Below are positions 33,971-42,294 of a stretch of 43,763 bases of DNA, piece by piece; the first letter of the stretch is position 1, and each line of letters opens with the position of its first letter. This stretch comes from Chitinophaga pinensis (GTDB lineage Bacteria; Bacteroidota; Bacteroidia; SXHM01), in the NCBI GenBank assembly GCA_945870105.1, contig CAMBRL010000011.1, positions 1 to 43,763 of the forward strand. Reading direction: 5' to 3'. A model generated the notes under the pieces. The model was not told where the DNA came from. It saw nothing but the letters and a program-made list of their open reading frames with translations, and searched no databases. The position numbers and the translations under genes were made by a program.

Positions 33971-35026
33971 ATGAAAACCTACTCGCGCCCGATAACCGCT
34001 GCCCCTGAAAAATTGGTGGAGAACGGAAAGTATAATCTCGGTTGTTTTAATACGCCTGTGAAGCAGGCCAACCTCTTGGATTTTCCTTCGCCTTACAAAT
34101 TGCCGTTGCCTCGTGCACTGAAAGCCTTGCAGTTGCGCGAATGGCAGGCTTTTCAACTGATGGGCAAAGACCATTTTGTGATGGTGGCTATTTACAATGC
34201 CAAGAAAATTTCGCTGGTGCAGTTTATTGTTTACGACATTAAAAACAATCACAAAATAAAATACGAAAAGAAGGTGGCTTCGTGGGATTTAACGGTTCCT
34301 GATACGTTGTATAATTCTATTGCTTCTTACACCAGCAAGAATTTTTCGCTGGAAGCAAAGCACAATATTGCTACCAATAAATTAGAACTTAATGCCTGGA
34401 TAAAAGGCTTTCAAAATCTTCCGGATGTGAATGCACGCTTCAGCGGGTTGCACGATGTTACAACCTACACGCCCATGGTGGTTTGCAATCCGTTTTCTGC
34501 CGGCAGAGTAATGTATTCGCACAAATGCCTGATGCCGATGGAAGGAGAGTTGGTAATTGGCGACAAGCACCTTAAGTTTGAGCAAACTGATTCGCAAATG
34601 ATACTGGACGACCACAAAGGGTATTATCCTTACCCTACCGTTTACGACTGGGTAACGGGCATGGGGCGTGATAAAGAAAACCGCATTGTTGGTTTTAACC
34701 TTACCAACAATCAGGTGATTGAACAGGAAAAATACAATGAGAATTGTTTGTGGTTTGGTGGTCAACTGCATCCGCTACCACCTATAAAAGTAAAGCGCCC
34801 AGAAGGTGTAAAAGGCAAATGGCAAATCAATGATGAATACGATAGGGTGAATCTGGAATTCACGCCCGTTATCCATACATCGGTAAACATAAACCTGCTG
34901 ATTTTAAAAAGTCAGTACGAAGGGCCTTACGGGGTTTTTAACGGCTACCTGAAAAAGACAACAGGCGAAAAAGTGATGATTGAAAATATGTTTGGTATGG
35001 GTGAAGATTTTTATTTGAGAGCATGA
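33971..35026 (+). CDS. DUF2804 family protein
   Basis: The 351-residue soluble protein is recognised as DUF2804 from its N-terminus (YSRPITAAPEKLVENGKYNLGCF) and the pattern of beta strands with GWDL/SWDL-like and PMEGELVIGD elements. The ATG at 33971 is preferred to one at 33908 because the family begins at this point; the upstream codons contain a short inverted repeat (TATCTCC at 33914, GGAGATA at 33931) and look like leader sequence. The family is proposed to be lipocalin-like; function is unknown. There is no signal peptide with this start. Confidence 0.8.
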   Translation: MKTYSRPITAAPEKLVENGKYNLGCFNTPVKQANLLDFPSPYKLPLPRALKALQLREWQAFQLMGKDHFVMVAIYNAKKISLVQFIVYDIKNNHKIKYEKKVASWDLTVPDTLYNSIASYTSKNFSLEAKHNIATNKLELNAWIKGFQNLPDVNARFSGLHDVTTYTPMVVCNPFSAGRVMYSHKCLMPMEGELVIGDKHLKFEQTDSQMILDDHKGYYPYPTVYDWVTGMGRDKENRIVGFNLTNNQVIEQEKYNENCLWFGGQLHPLPPIKVKRPEGVKGKWQINDEYDRVNLEFTPVIHTSVNINLLILKSQYEGPYGVFNGYLKKTTGEKVMIENMFGMGEDFYLRA

Positions 35027-35029
35027 TTT

Positions 35030-35138
35030 GATAGAACGCAGATTGTTATGATTATTAAGATGATTTATGATTTTGTTTTTTCTGCTTGCGTGAAAATCCG
35101 CGCTAATCTTAACAATCATAAATTTTCTGCGTTCTATC
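35030..35138. repeat. 109-bp palindromic repeat ending in TCTGCGTTCTATC
   Basis: The perfect terminal inverted repeats are GATAGAACGCAGA (35030-35042) and TCTGCGTTCTATC (35126-35138). Inside, ATTATTAAGAT pairs with ATCTTAACAAT, so roughly 33 bp of each arm match with few mismatches. It follows the DUF2804 stop and runs into the next gene, covering its start codon. It looks like a dispersed palindromic or MITE-like element. Confidence 0.82.
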
Positions 35139-35761
35139 TTTTAGTTTTCTTCTCTCTCCCCGCCTTTTCTCAGGAATGGAAACTGGTTAAAGATGAAGAC
35201 GGCATAAAAGTTTATACCCGTCTGCCCGAGGGCGCTAAATTTGACGAGTTGCGTGCCACCATGCGTGTAAAAACAAGTCTTTCGGCTTTTGCTGCATTAC
35301 TGAAAGATGTTCCGGGCTATACTGAGTGGGCTTACAATTGCGTGGAATCAAAAATGGTACTTGCTGTTTGCGACACAGCGCAATGCTATTATACGCATAC
35401 CGGTTTACCGTGGCCGGCCAGCGACCGCGACCAGGTTTTCCGTTCGTCACTGAAACAAGATAGCGTTACAAGGGTTATCAGAACTAATTCTGTTTGTGTG
35501 GTTGATATGGTAAAAGAAAATGACGGAATTGTAAGAATTAAAGAAGGAAAAACCGGATGGACACTTACTCCGCTTGCGGGAGGCTTTGTTGATGTGGAAT
35601 ATTTCGCAAAAATAAATCCGGGCGGAAGTGTGCCGGCATGGCTGGTAAATTCCACTATTGATATGGGACCATTTAATACACTTCAAAAAGCCCGCGAACT
35701 GCTGGAAGGCGGAAAGTATAAAAACGCTACATTCTGGTTTGTGAAGGAGTTGGGTAAATAA
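35090..35761 (+). CDS. Exported START-domain (SRPBCC) lipid-binding protein
   Basis: The 223-residue protein has a signal peptide and a START-like domain: QEWKLVKDEDGIKVYTRLPEG, LLKDVPGYTEWAYNCVESK, YYTHTGLPWPASDRDQVF and a final amphipathic helix. START domains bind lipids or sterol-like molecules; the periplasmic ligand is unknown. Start choice is notable. GTG at 35090 gives a classic signal peptide (KIRANLNNHK then FSAFYLLVFFSLPAFS). ATG 35048 or 35060 would put about ten extra residues in front. All three candidate starts lie inside the palindromic repeat at 35030-35138, and no start exists downstream of it before the signal peptide core. Confidence 0.8.
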   Translation: MKIRANLNNHKFSAFYLLVFFSLPAFSQEWKLVKDEDGIKVYTRLPEGAKFDELRATMRVKTSLSAFAALLKDVPGYTEWAYNCVESKMVLAVCDTAQCYYTHTGLPWPASDRDQVFRSSLKQDSVTRVIRTNSVCVVDMVKENDGIVRIKEGKTGWTLTPLAGGFVDVEYFAKINPGGSVPAWLVNSTIDMGPFNTLQKARELLEGGKYKNATFWFVKELGK

Positions 35762-35859
35762 TTCCCGCAAACGGTTGTTGGTCCTGTCGTTCAACGAAAA
35801 AATGTAACATCCCTCTCCCCTGTTGCATAGAACAAAACGGACCCGAAAATTTGTGCGAC

Positions 35860-36441
35860 ATGAAAAATTCAATACCCCTCGTTTGTTGTTTCGTTGCTGC
35901 CTTCACCGCCCTTACAGCCCAAACAATCCAGTTTAAAAACTACTCTATTAATAACACCGGCTACAGTGCTCTTTTTCCTGCCGACCCGGGAATAGCTGAT
36001 TTTTCCATGAACAACAGTGAGTTGGAAGAGTACACTATGGAGGTTTCGAGCAACGGAAAGCGTTACGGTCTGCAACTGGTTTTGCTGGGCTCTAATTTCA
36101 TTAATTCGGATAAAGAAACACTGGAAAGCCTTTTGGTTTCCTATATGCAGCTTTTGAAGTTATCGTATGATGTTACCAGTGGCATTGGTTATATCCGCGA
36201 ACAAAAACACCCTTCCAATGCCGATGCCAATGGTATTCTTGATTTCTGGGAAGATGAGCGCGGGGCGCAGTGGGCCGTAAAAGGCTGGGTTGATAACACT
36301 GCACTGGCGGTGCTGTATGTGCATACCCGCTCGGCTGCCGACATGAACGTGCCTTATGAATTTTTAGATGGCTTTGCGTTTAAAAAAGTGCCTAAAGACA
36401 AAGCGGTTTTAAGGTTTACGGGAAAGCAAAATCTGAAATAA
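35860..36441 (+). CDS. Secreted protein of unknown function
   Basis: The 193-residue protein has a signal peptide (MKNSIPLVCCFVAAFTALTAQ). The mature part has YSALFPADPGIADF, TMEVSSNGKRYGLQLVLLG, and YVHTRSAADMNVPYEFLDGFAF near the end, compatible with a small alpha/beta fold such as those in PsbP/MOG1-like proteins, but no family is recognised with confidence. It follows the START gene by 98 bp in the same direction. ATG 35860 is chosen because it begins the signal peptide. Confidence 0.75.
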   Translation: MKNSIPLVCCFVAAFTALTAQTIQFKNYSINNTGYSALFPADPGIADFSMNNSELEEYTMEVSSNGKRYGLQLVLLGSNFINSDKETLESLLVSYMQLLKLSYDVTSGIGYIREQKHPSNADANGILDFWEDERGAQWAVKGWVDNTALAVLYVHTRSAADMNVPYEFLDGFAFKKVPKDKAVLRFTGKQNLK

Positions 36442-36543
36442 AAAGCACTCTTATATTAGTAAGGGGGGTGCAATAGTCTTCTCTTCCGCGTACTTTCCAA
36501 AATTTTCTTTTCTTTGCAATCCACAAAGAAAAAAACCAACCGA

Positions 36544-39348
36544 ATGAAGCGACTGAGTTTATTAGCCCTATTGATTATTTCTTCTGTTCAGCTTATTGCC
36601 CAGAACATAACCGGAACCATAAAAGACCAGACCTCGGGCGAATCACTGATTGGCGCCAGCGTAGTTATAAAAGGCACCAGCATAGGGGCCGTTACTGATT
36701 TTGACGGCAAGTTTTCGTTCAACCCAAAAGACCAGAAAGCGCCTTATACCCTTGTCATTTCCTACATCGGATACGATACTCAGGAAAAAGTTTTGCAATC
36801 AACTTCCTCTCCCCTCAACATCAGTTTGGGCAGCAGCAAAATAGCCCTGAAAGAAGCTACCAAAGTGGAACAACGGATTTCTGAAAAGCAGAAAGAAAGC
36901 GCACTTACGGTAGAAAGCATGGATGTGATAGCCATTAAAGAAACCCCTGCCGCCAATTTTTACGAAGGGCTTGGAGCACTCAAAGGCGTTGACCTTACCT
37001 CAGCAAGTATCGGTTTTAAAATCATTAACACACGGGGCTTTAACAGCACCTCGCCTGTGCGCTCACTTCAAATTATTGACGGGGTTGATAACCAAAGTCC
37101 GGGTCTTAACTTTTCGCTCGGAAACTTTTTGGGTGCTTCAGACCTTGACGTATTAAAAGTAGATATTATACAAGGTGCGAGCTCTGCCTTTTACGGTCCA
37201 AACGCTTTTAACGGGGTGCTTAGCATGACTACCAAAAACCCTTTTATAAAACCCGGACTGGCAGTACAATTTAAAGCAGGCGAGCGCGGATTATTAGAAA
37301 CTGCAGTGCGCTATGCACAGGTATTTAAAAACAAAGAGGGCGTAGATAAATTTGCCTACAAACTAAACCTGTTTTACATGCAGGCAAATGACTGGGAAGC
37401 CGATAATGCCGACCCCGCCACAGCCAGCCGCGTAGGAAAACAAAATCCGGGAGGCTATGATGCCGTAAACCGCTATGGTGACGAAAACCTTACAGGCGGA
37501 ATAAACAATGCTACCAGTACCGGTCAGCAACGTGATTTTCCGGGCTTAGGAATATGGCACCGCGATGGCTACTGGGAAAAGGATTTGGTGAGCTATGATG
37601 CAAAAAATCTGAAGGCATCACTTTCTATGCACTACCGCCTGAAAGAAGATGTGGAGCTGATTGTGGCTTCTAACTTTGGAACAGGAACAACCGTTTATCA
37701 GGGCGATAACCGCTACAGTCTGAAAGATATTTTGTTTTTTCAGAACCGTATTGAAATCAACAAGCGCGACAAATATTTCTTCCGCGTTTATGCCACCAAC
37801 GAAGATGCAGGAAACAGTTACGATGCCGTTTTCACTGCCTTTCTGATGCAGAATGCCGCCAAAAGCAATAACGACTGGAGCCGCGACTACCGCAACTTCT
37901 GGAGCATTAATGTAAAGAATGATGTGCGTGCGCTGCCCGGTTTTCCGCCTACCACTTTTCCGTATGATACCGCTGCAGCCAACGCTGTAATGAATATGTA
38001 CATGGATTCGCTCAACAACTGGCACGGTCAGGCGCGTGACATGGCAAATTCAGCTAACCTTACTGGTGGAGACGCTTATTACGAACCCGGAACAGCAGCA
38101 TTCGACAGCTTGAAAAATGCCATCATTTCGCGCAAATCGTTTGGCGAAGGGGGCACGTTGTTTTATGATAAATCTGCATTGTATCATGCGCATGGCGAAT
38201 ACAAATTCACGCCATCATTCATGGATATTATTGTGGGTGCCAACGGTAGGTTGTATGCTCCCAATTCTGAAGGAACAATTTTCAGCGACACGCTGGACAG
38301 CGACAGCAACCGCATAAAAATATACAACTACGAATACGGTATTTATGTAGGTCTTGAAAAGAAACTGAAAGAAGATAAATGGAAGTTTAACCTTACGGCA
38401 CGTCTGGATAAAAACAAGAACTTCAACTTCCTTGTTTCGCCTGCCGCTTCCGTTATCTGGAACCCGCATAAAAATCACACGCTACGTGTTTCGTTTTCTG
38501 CCGCTATCCGCAACCCCACGCTTGCCGACCAATACCTTTATTACAATGTAGGTCGCGCCATCCTGATTGGAAATGTAACGGGCTATGATTCGCTCATCAC
38601 CATTCCTTCATTGGTTAATTATTTTAACTCTACATCGTTGAATACAGATACGCTTGAATATTTCAGCATTGACCCTATCCGCCCTGAAAAAGTGAAGACA
38701 GCAGAAATAGGTTACCGCTCTACCTTGTTCAGTCGTCTGTACATTGACCTTAATTATTATTTCAGTTATTACACCGATTTTATTGGCTACAAAGTGGCAG
38801 CCGTTGCACGCTTTGATTCTACGTTTACTAACCAGATCAATTACCTGCAAGCCTACCGTATTGCATCCAATGCCGAAGGAGTAGTAACCACACAAGGCTT
38901 TTCAATCGGAGCAAATTTATTTTTCGCTAAAAATTTCTCTGTCAACGGAAACTACTCGTGGAACGTGCTGAACGAAGCATCCAGTTCCAACGACCCTATT
39001 ATTCCTGCCTTCAATACACCTGCACATAAATACAATGCAGGTATAAGTGGCCGCGATTTTAACATCAACTTCTTCGGATGGAAAACACACCACTGGGGCT
39101 TTAACACCAACTACAAATGGGTGCAGGGCTTTGATTTTACAGGCAGTCCGCAATTCACCGGCTTTGTGCCTTCATACTATGCAGTGGATGCACAGATTAA
39201 CAAATTCATTCCAAAAATTCACTGCACCATAAAATTGGGTGCATCAAATCTTACCAACAACAAACAGTTTCAGGTTTATGGTGGCCCGAGGATTGGTCGC
39301 ATGGGCTACATTTCCTTGTTGTTTGAGTTGGAGAAAAAACAAAAATGA
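36544..39348 (+). CDS. TonB-dependent outer-membrane receptor with carboxypeptidase-regulatory-like domain
   Basis: The 934-residue protein has a signal peptide (to about LIAQ). An N-terminal CarboxypepD_reg-like domain follows (NITGTIKDQTSGESLIGASVVIKGT), then a plug domain (VESMDVIAIKETPAANFYEGLGALKGVD through NAFNGVLSMTTKNPF), and a 22-strand-type barrel ending LLFELEKK. These receptors import ligands across the outer membrane using TonB/ExbBD energy. No SusD partner is adjacent, so a glycan uptake role is less likely. The stop overlaps the ketolase ATG by 4 bp (ATGA), implying translational coupling. The ATG at 36544 is chosen over an upstream TTG. Confidence 0.9.
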   Translation: MKRLSLLALLIISSVQLIAQNITGTIKDQTSGESLIGASVVIKGTSIGAVTDFDGKFSFNPKDQKAPYTLVISYIGYDTQEKVLQSTSSPLNISLGSSKIALKEATKVEQRISEKQKESALTVESMDVIAIKETPAANFYEGLGALKGVDLTSASIGFKIINTRGFNSTSPVRSLQIIDGVDNQSPGLNFSLGNFLGASDLDVLKVDIIQGASSAFYGPNAFNGVLSMTTKNPFIKPGLAVQFKAGERGLLETAVRYAQVFKNKEGVDKFAYKLNLFYMQANDWEADNADPATASRVGKQNPGGYDAVNRYGDENLTGGINNATSTGQQRDFPGLGIWHRDGYWEKDLVSYDAKNLKASLSMHYRLKEDVELIVASNFGTGTTVYQGDNRYSLKDILFFQNRIEINKRDKYFFRVYATNEDAGNSYDAVFTAFLMQNAAKSNNDWSRDYRNFWSINVKNDVRALPGFPPTTFPYDTAAANAVMNMYMDSLNNWHGQARDMANSANLTGGDAYYEPGTAAFDSLKNAIISRKSFGEGGTLFYDKSALYHAHGEYKFTPSFMDIIVGANGRLYAPNSEGTIFSDTLDSDSNRIKIYNYEYGIYVGLEKKLKEDKWKFNLTARLDKNKNFNFLVSPAASVIWNPHKNHTLRVSFSAAIRNPTLADQYLYYNVGRAILIGNVTGYDSLITIPSLVNYFNSTSLNTDTLEYFSIDPIRPEKVKTAEIGYRSTLFSRLYIDLNYYFSYYTDFIGYKVAAVARFDSTFTNQINYLQAYRIASNAEGVVTTQGFSIGANLFFAKNFSVNGNYSWNVLNEASSSNDPIIPAFNTPAHKYNAGISGRDFNINFFGWKTHHWGFNTNYKWVQGFDFTGSPQFTGFVPSYYAVDAQINKFIPKIHCTIKLGASNLTNNKQFQVYGGPRIGRMGYISLLFELEKKQK

Positions 39349-40070
39349 TTGCACGCGAACAAATCGGAAATAAAGGAATTCTGATTGCTGCAGGTATTAT
39401 TGTTCTTTGGCTTGTGGTTTTTGTTTTTGCGCTGTTGCAACCCCTGCAATCATTAAGCTATTGGGCTATTCCGCTTGTTCTTTTGCTTACCGAATTATTT
39501 ACGGGAGTTTTTATCACTGCTCATGATGCTATTCACGAGGTTGTTTATCCGGCAAACCCGAAATTAAATCGCGCTATAGGTATTTTCTGTGCATCCGTTT
39601 TTGCATTCAACTCTTTTGACCTGATGTACAAAAATCATCATGCACATCATCAATACAATGGAGAAGAGAACGATCCTGATTTTCACAAGAGCCGAAAATT
39701 TTTGCCTTGGTTTATTTCATTCATCAGCCATTACATCGGATGGAAACAATTTCTATTTACTGCGATTTTTTTTAACCTGTTGATGTTCGGTTTAAAAATA
39801 GACGTTGTTAATTTGCTGCTGTTTTATGTATTACCGATGTGCCTCAGCACTGTGCAACTATTTTATTTCGGAACCTTTGAACCCCACAGCGGATTGCATA
39901 ACAACAAACACAAAAGCGGAACACAAAACAAGAATCATCTCTGGGCGTTTGTGAGTTGTTATTTTTTCGGCTATCACTACGAACACCACGATAATCCTGC
40001 GGTTCCGTGGTGGAGGATGTATAAGACGAAGGAGTTCGTCATTGCGAGCGATAGCGAAGCAATCTCATAA
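39345..40070 (+). CDS. crtW: CrtW-type carotenoid ketolase / fatty-acid-desaturase-fold membrane di-iron enzyme
   Basis: The 241-residue membrane protein has the His-box pattern of the desaturase/hydroxylase superfamily: HDAIH (60-64), NHHAHH (97-102) and HYEHH (211-215). NSFDLMYKNHHAHHQYNGEENDPDF, FYFGTFEPH and GYHYEHHDNPAVPWWRMYKTKE are particularly like beta-carotene 4-ketolases (CrtW). A general fatty acid desaturase remains possible. No other carotenoid gene is in the window. The final ten residues (VIASDSEAIS) and the stop codon are encoded by a dispersed repeat, not by the family's normal C-terminus. It starts within the receptor gene's stop (4-bp overlap). Confidence 0.8.
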   Translation: MIAREQIGNKGILIAAGIIVLWLVVFVFALLQPLQSLSYWAIPLVLLLTELFTGVFITAHDAIHEVVYPANPKLNRAIGIFCASVFAFNSFDLMYKNHHAHHQYNGEENDPDFHKSRKFLPWFISFISHYIGWKQFLFTAIFFNLLMFGLKIDVVNLLLFYVLPMCLSTVQLFYFGTFEPHSGLHNNKHKSGTQNKNHLWAFVSCYFFGYHYEHHDNPAVPWWRMYKTKEFVIASDSEAIS

Positions 40071-40133
40071 TCATATGCAGCATTTCAATTGAGAGATTGC
40101 TTCTGGCGTAAAAAAGCGCCATCGCAATGACGG
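40037..40133. repeat. GTCATTGCGAG-type palindromic repeat between crtW and lysS
   Basis: The inverted ends are GTCATTGCGA (40038-40047) and TCGCAATGAC (40122-40131), with inner arms AGCAATCTC (40058) and GAGATTGCT (40093). It overlaps the last codons of crtW and reaches to within 5 bp of the lysS stop, filling the convergent gap. Similar repeats are widespread in bacterial intergenic DNA. Confidence 0.85.
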
Positions 40134-40137
40134 AGGC

Positions 40138-41649
40138 TTATTGCTCCGGTCTCATCTGCGGAAAGAACAAAACTTCCTGAATGCTTTCCTGGTTTGTCAT
40201 CAACATCGTCAAGCGGTCAATTCCGATTCCCATTCCTGAGGTTGGTGGCATACCGTATTCCAAAGCACGCAGAAAATCCTGGTCGATTAACATAGCTTCA
40301 TCATCACCTTTTTCTGAGAGTTTCATTTGCTCTTCAAAACGTTCGCGCTGGTCAATAGGGTCATTCAACTCGGTGTAAGCGTTTGCAATTTCTTTTCCGT
40401 TTACCATCAGTTCAAAACGTTCCACCAAGCCTTCTTTGCTGCGGTGCTTTTTGCAAAGTGGCGACATCTCAATCGGATAGTCAATAATAAATGTAGGTTG
40501 AATAAAATTCTTCTCGCATTTCGCTCCGAAAATTTCATCAATCATTTTTCCCTTGCCCATGCTGGGGTCAGTTTCAATGTGCAATTGTTTACAAGCATCA
40601 CGCAATTGATTTTCATCCATTCCTGAAATATCAATGCCGGTGTATTCTTTAATTGCATCGTACATGGTGATGCGCTTAAATGGCGGCTTGAAATCAATTT
40701 CTTTATCGCCTAACTTAACAACCGTTTGTCCGTGCAAATCCATTGCTATTTTCTCCAGTAATGTTTCTGTGAAATCCATCATCCAGAAATAATCTTTGTA
40801 TGCCACATAAATTTCCAGCACGGTAAATTCAGGATTGTGAGTGCGGTCCATTCCCTCATTGCGGAAATCTTTTGCAAATTCATACACACCATCAAAACCT
40901 CCTACAATCAGGCGTTTCAGATATAGTTCGTTGGCAATTCTTAAATACAAAGGAATGTCCAGCGCATTGTGATGTGTAACAAAAGGACGTGCAGCAGCGC
41001 CACCGGCAATGGGTTGCAGAATGGGAGTCTCCACTTCCAGATACCCATGTTTATTAAAAGTATCGCGCATGGAAGTCATCAGTTGCGTGCGTTTAATAAA
41101 CGTATCGCGCACTCCTTTATTCACAATTAAATCAACATAGCGCTGACGGTAACGCAACTCAGGATTTCCAAAAGCATCATGCACATTTCCGTCTGCATCG
41201 GTTTTTACAACCGGCAGCGGTTTCAAAGATTTGCTAAGTAGTGTGAGCGTTTTAACGTGAATGGAAATTTCGCCCACTTGTGTGATAAATACATAACCTG
41301 TAACACCAATAAAATCTCCGAGGTCAAGGTATTTTTTAAAAACATCATTATATAAAGCTTTGTCTTCGCCCGGACAAATTTCATCACGGTTCATATACAA
41401 CTGAATTTTGCCGCTGCTGTCCTGCAACTCGGCAAAACTCGCTTTGCCCATTATGCGTTTGCCCATCAATCTTCCGGCAATACTCACGCTGGTATAATTT
41501 GTTGAGTCGGCTGTATAGTGCTGATGAATATCAGCAGATGAAACATTCACTTCATACAACGCCTGCGGATAAGGGTCAATGCCCAATGCTTTAATTTTTT
41601 CCAGCGACTCTCTGCGCTGGATTTCAAGTTCTGTAAGTTCTTTGCTCAT
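40138..41649 (-). CDS. lysS: Lysyl-tRNA synthetase, class II
   Basis: The 503-residue enzyme charges tRNA-Lys. The N-terminal OB-fold anticodon-binding domain (about 50-150) is followed by the class II catalytic core. Motif 1 is in [30 protein letters not shown], motif 2 in [24 protein letters not shown], and motif 3 in [18 protein letters not shown]. Length is normal. It follows rraA by 22 bp on the same strand, so the two may share a transcript; it converges with crtW. Confidence 0.97.
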   Translation of the reverse strand: MSKELTELEIQRRESLEKIKALGIDPYPQALYEVNVSSADIHQHYTADSTNYTSVSIAGRLMGKRIMGKASFAELQDSSGKIQLYMNRDEICPGEDKALYNDVFKKYLDLGDFIGVTGYVFITQVGEISIHVKTLTLLSKSLKPLPVVKTDADGNVHDAFGNPELRYRQRYVDLIVNKGVRDTFIKRTQLMTSMRDTFNKHGYLEVETPILQPIAGGAAARPFVTHHNALDIPLYLRIANELYLKRLIVGGFDGVYEFAKDFRNEGMDRTHNPEFTVLEIYVAYKDYFWMMDFTETLLEKIAMDLHGQTVVKLGDKEIDFKPPFKRITMYDAIKEYTGIDISGMDENQLRDACKQLHIETDPSMGKGKMIDEIFGAKCEKNFIQPTFIIDYPIEMSPLCKKHRSKEGLVERFELMVNGKEIANAYTELNDPIDQRERFEEQMKLSEKGDDEAMLIDQDFLRALEYGMPPTSGMGIGIDRLTMLMTNQESIQEVLFFPQMRPEQ

Positions 41650-41671
41650 ACTATTGTTTCAAAAATATTTT

Positions 41672-42151
41672 CTAATGTAATGCCCTTTCAGAAAGCACCA
41701 ACCCATCTTCGTCAGCATATAAAAAATGACCGGCAATAAAATTAACTCCTGCAAAGCGCACAGCAATATTAGTTTGTCCCTCATTACGCTTTACGCTTTT
41801 AACCGGACAAGTGCCGATTGCTTTCACACCCACATCAATTCCTGCAATTTCTTCACTATCACGGATACAGCCAAACACCACAATTCCGTTCCAGTTATTT
41901 TTTTTAGCTAAAGCTCCTATCAGTCCGCCAACTAGCGCACATCGAAGTGATCCTCCGCCATCAACTACCAATACTTTTCCTGTGCCGTCTGCTTCAAGCG
42001 CAGAGCGCACAAACGTGTTATCTTCAAAAACCTTAACGGTAACAATTTCACCATTAAACGTTTTTCTGCCGCCAAAATCATTAAAAATATCTTCGGCTAC
42101 CTGCAATTTTTCGATGTGTTCGTCACACAAATCAGCTGTTTTTATGCTCAT
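41672..42151 (-). CDS. rraA: RraA family protein (RNase E inhibitor-like / HMG aldolase fold)
   Basis: The 159-residue protein has TADLCDEHIEKLQVAEDIFNDFGGRKTF, FVRSALEADGTGKVLVVDGGGSLRCALVGG, VVFGCIRDSEEIAGIDVGVKAIGTCPVKS. This matches RraA, which forms a trimer and in E. coli inhibits RNase E; related proteins are 4-hydroxy-4-methyl-2-oxoglutarate aldolases with the same Arg and Asp residues. The in vivo role in Bacteroidota is unclear. The ATG at 42151 gives the family's normal N-terminus; a longer frame to 42220 does not. Confidence 0.88.
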   Translation of the reverse strand: MSIKTADLCDEHIEKLQVAEDIFNDFGGRKTFNGEIVTVKVFEDNTFVRSALEADGTGKVLVVDGGGSLRCALVGGLIGALAKKNNWNGIVVFGCIRDSEEIAGIDVGVKAIGTCPVKSVKRNEGQTNIAVRFAGVNFIAGHFLYADEDGLVLSERALH

Positions 42152-42221
42152 TGGATAAAATTTAAACCGCGCGAAAATACAAAAACCAAAATGAGGATTG
42201 GTATTCATAAATTTAAACAAG

Positions 42222-42252
42222 TTGGTTTTTCATCTTTTCTGAACTACATTTG
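42222..42252 (+). promoter_or_regulatory. Promoter of the lectin/Ig-repeat gene
   Basis: TTGG at 42222-42225 and TACATTTG at 42245-42252, with a 19-bp spacer, match the Bacteroidota -33 and -7 consensus very well. The TTG start at 42295 would give a leader of about 35 nt. Confidence 0.65.
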
Positions 42253-42294
42253 CCAAGCAATGAATTTATTTATCCACTCAGGCAGCCCACTATT

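Noticed and set aside
35030-35138. Rho-independent terminator for DUF2804
   Set aside because: The palindrome is long and AT-rich with no T-run at its 3' side, and the following gene starts inside it, so a dispersed repeat explains it better.
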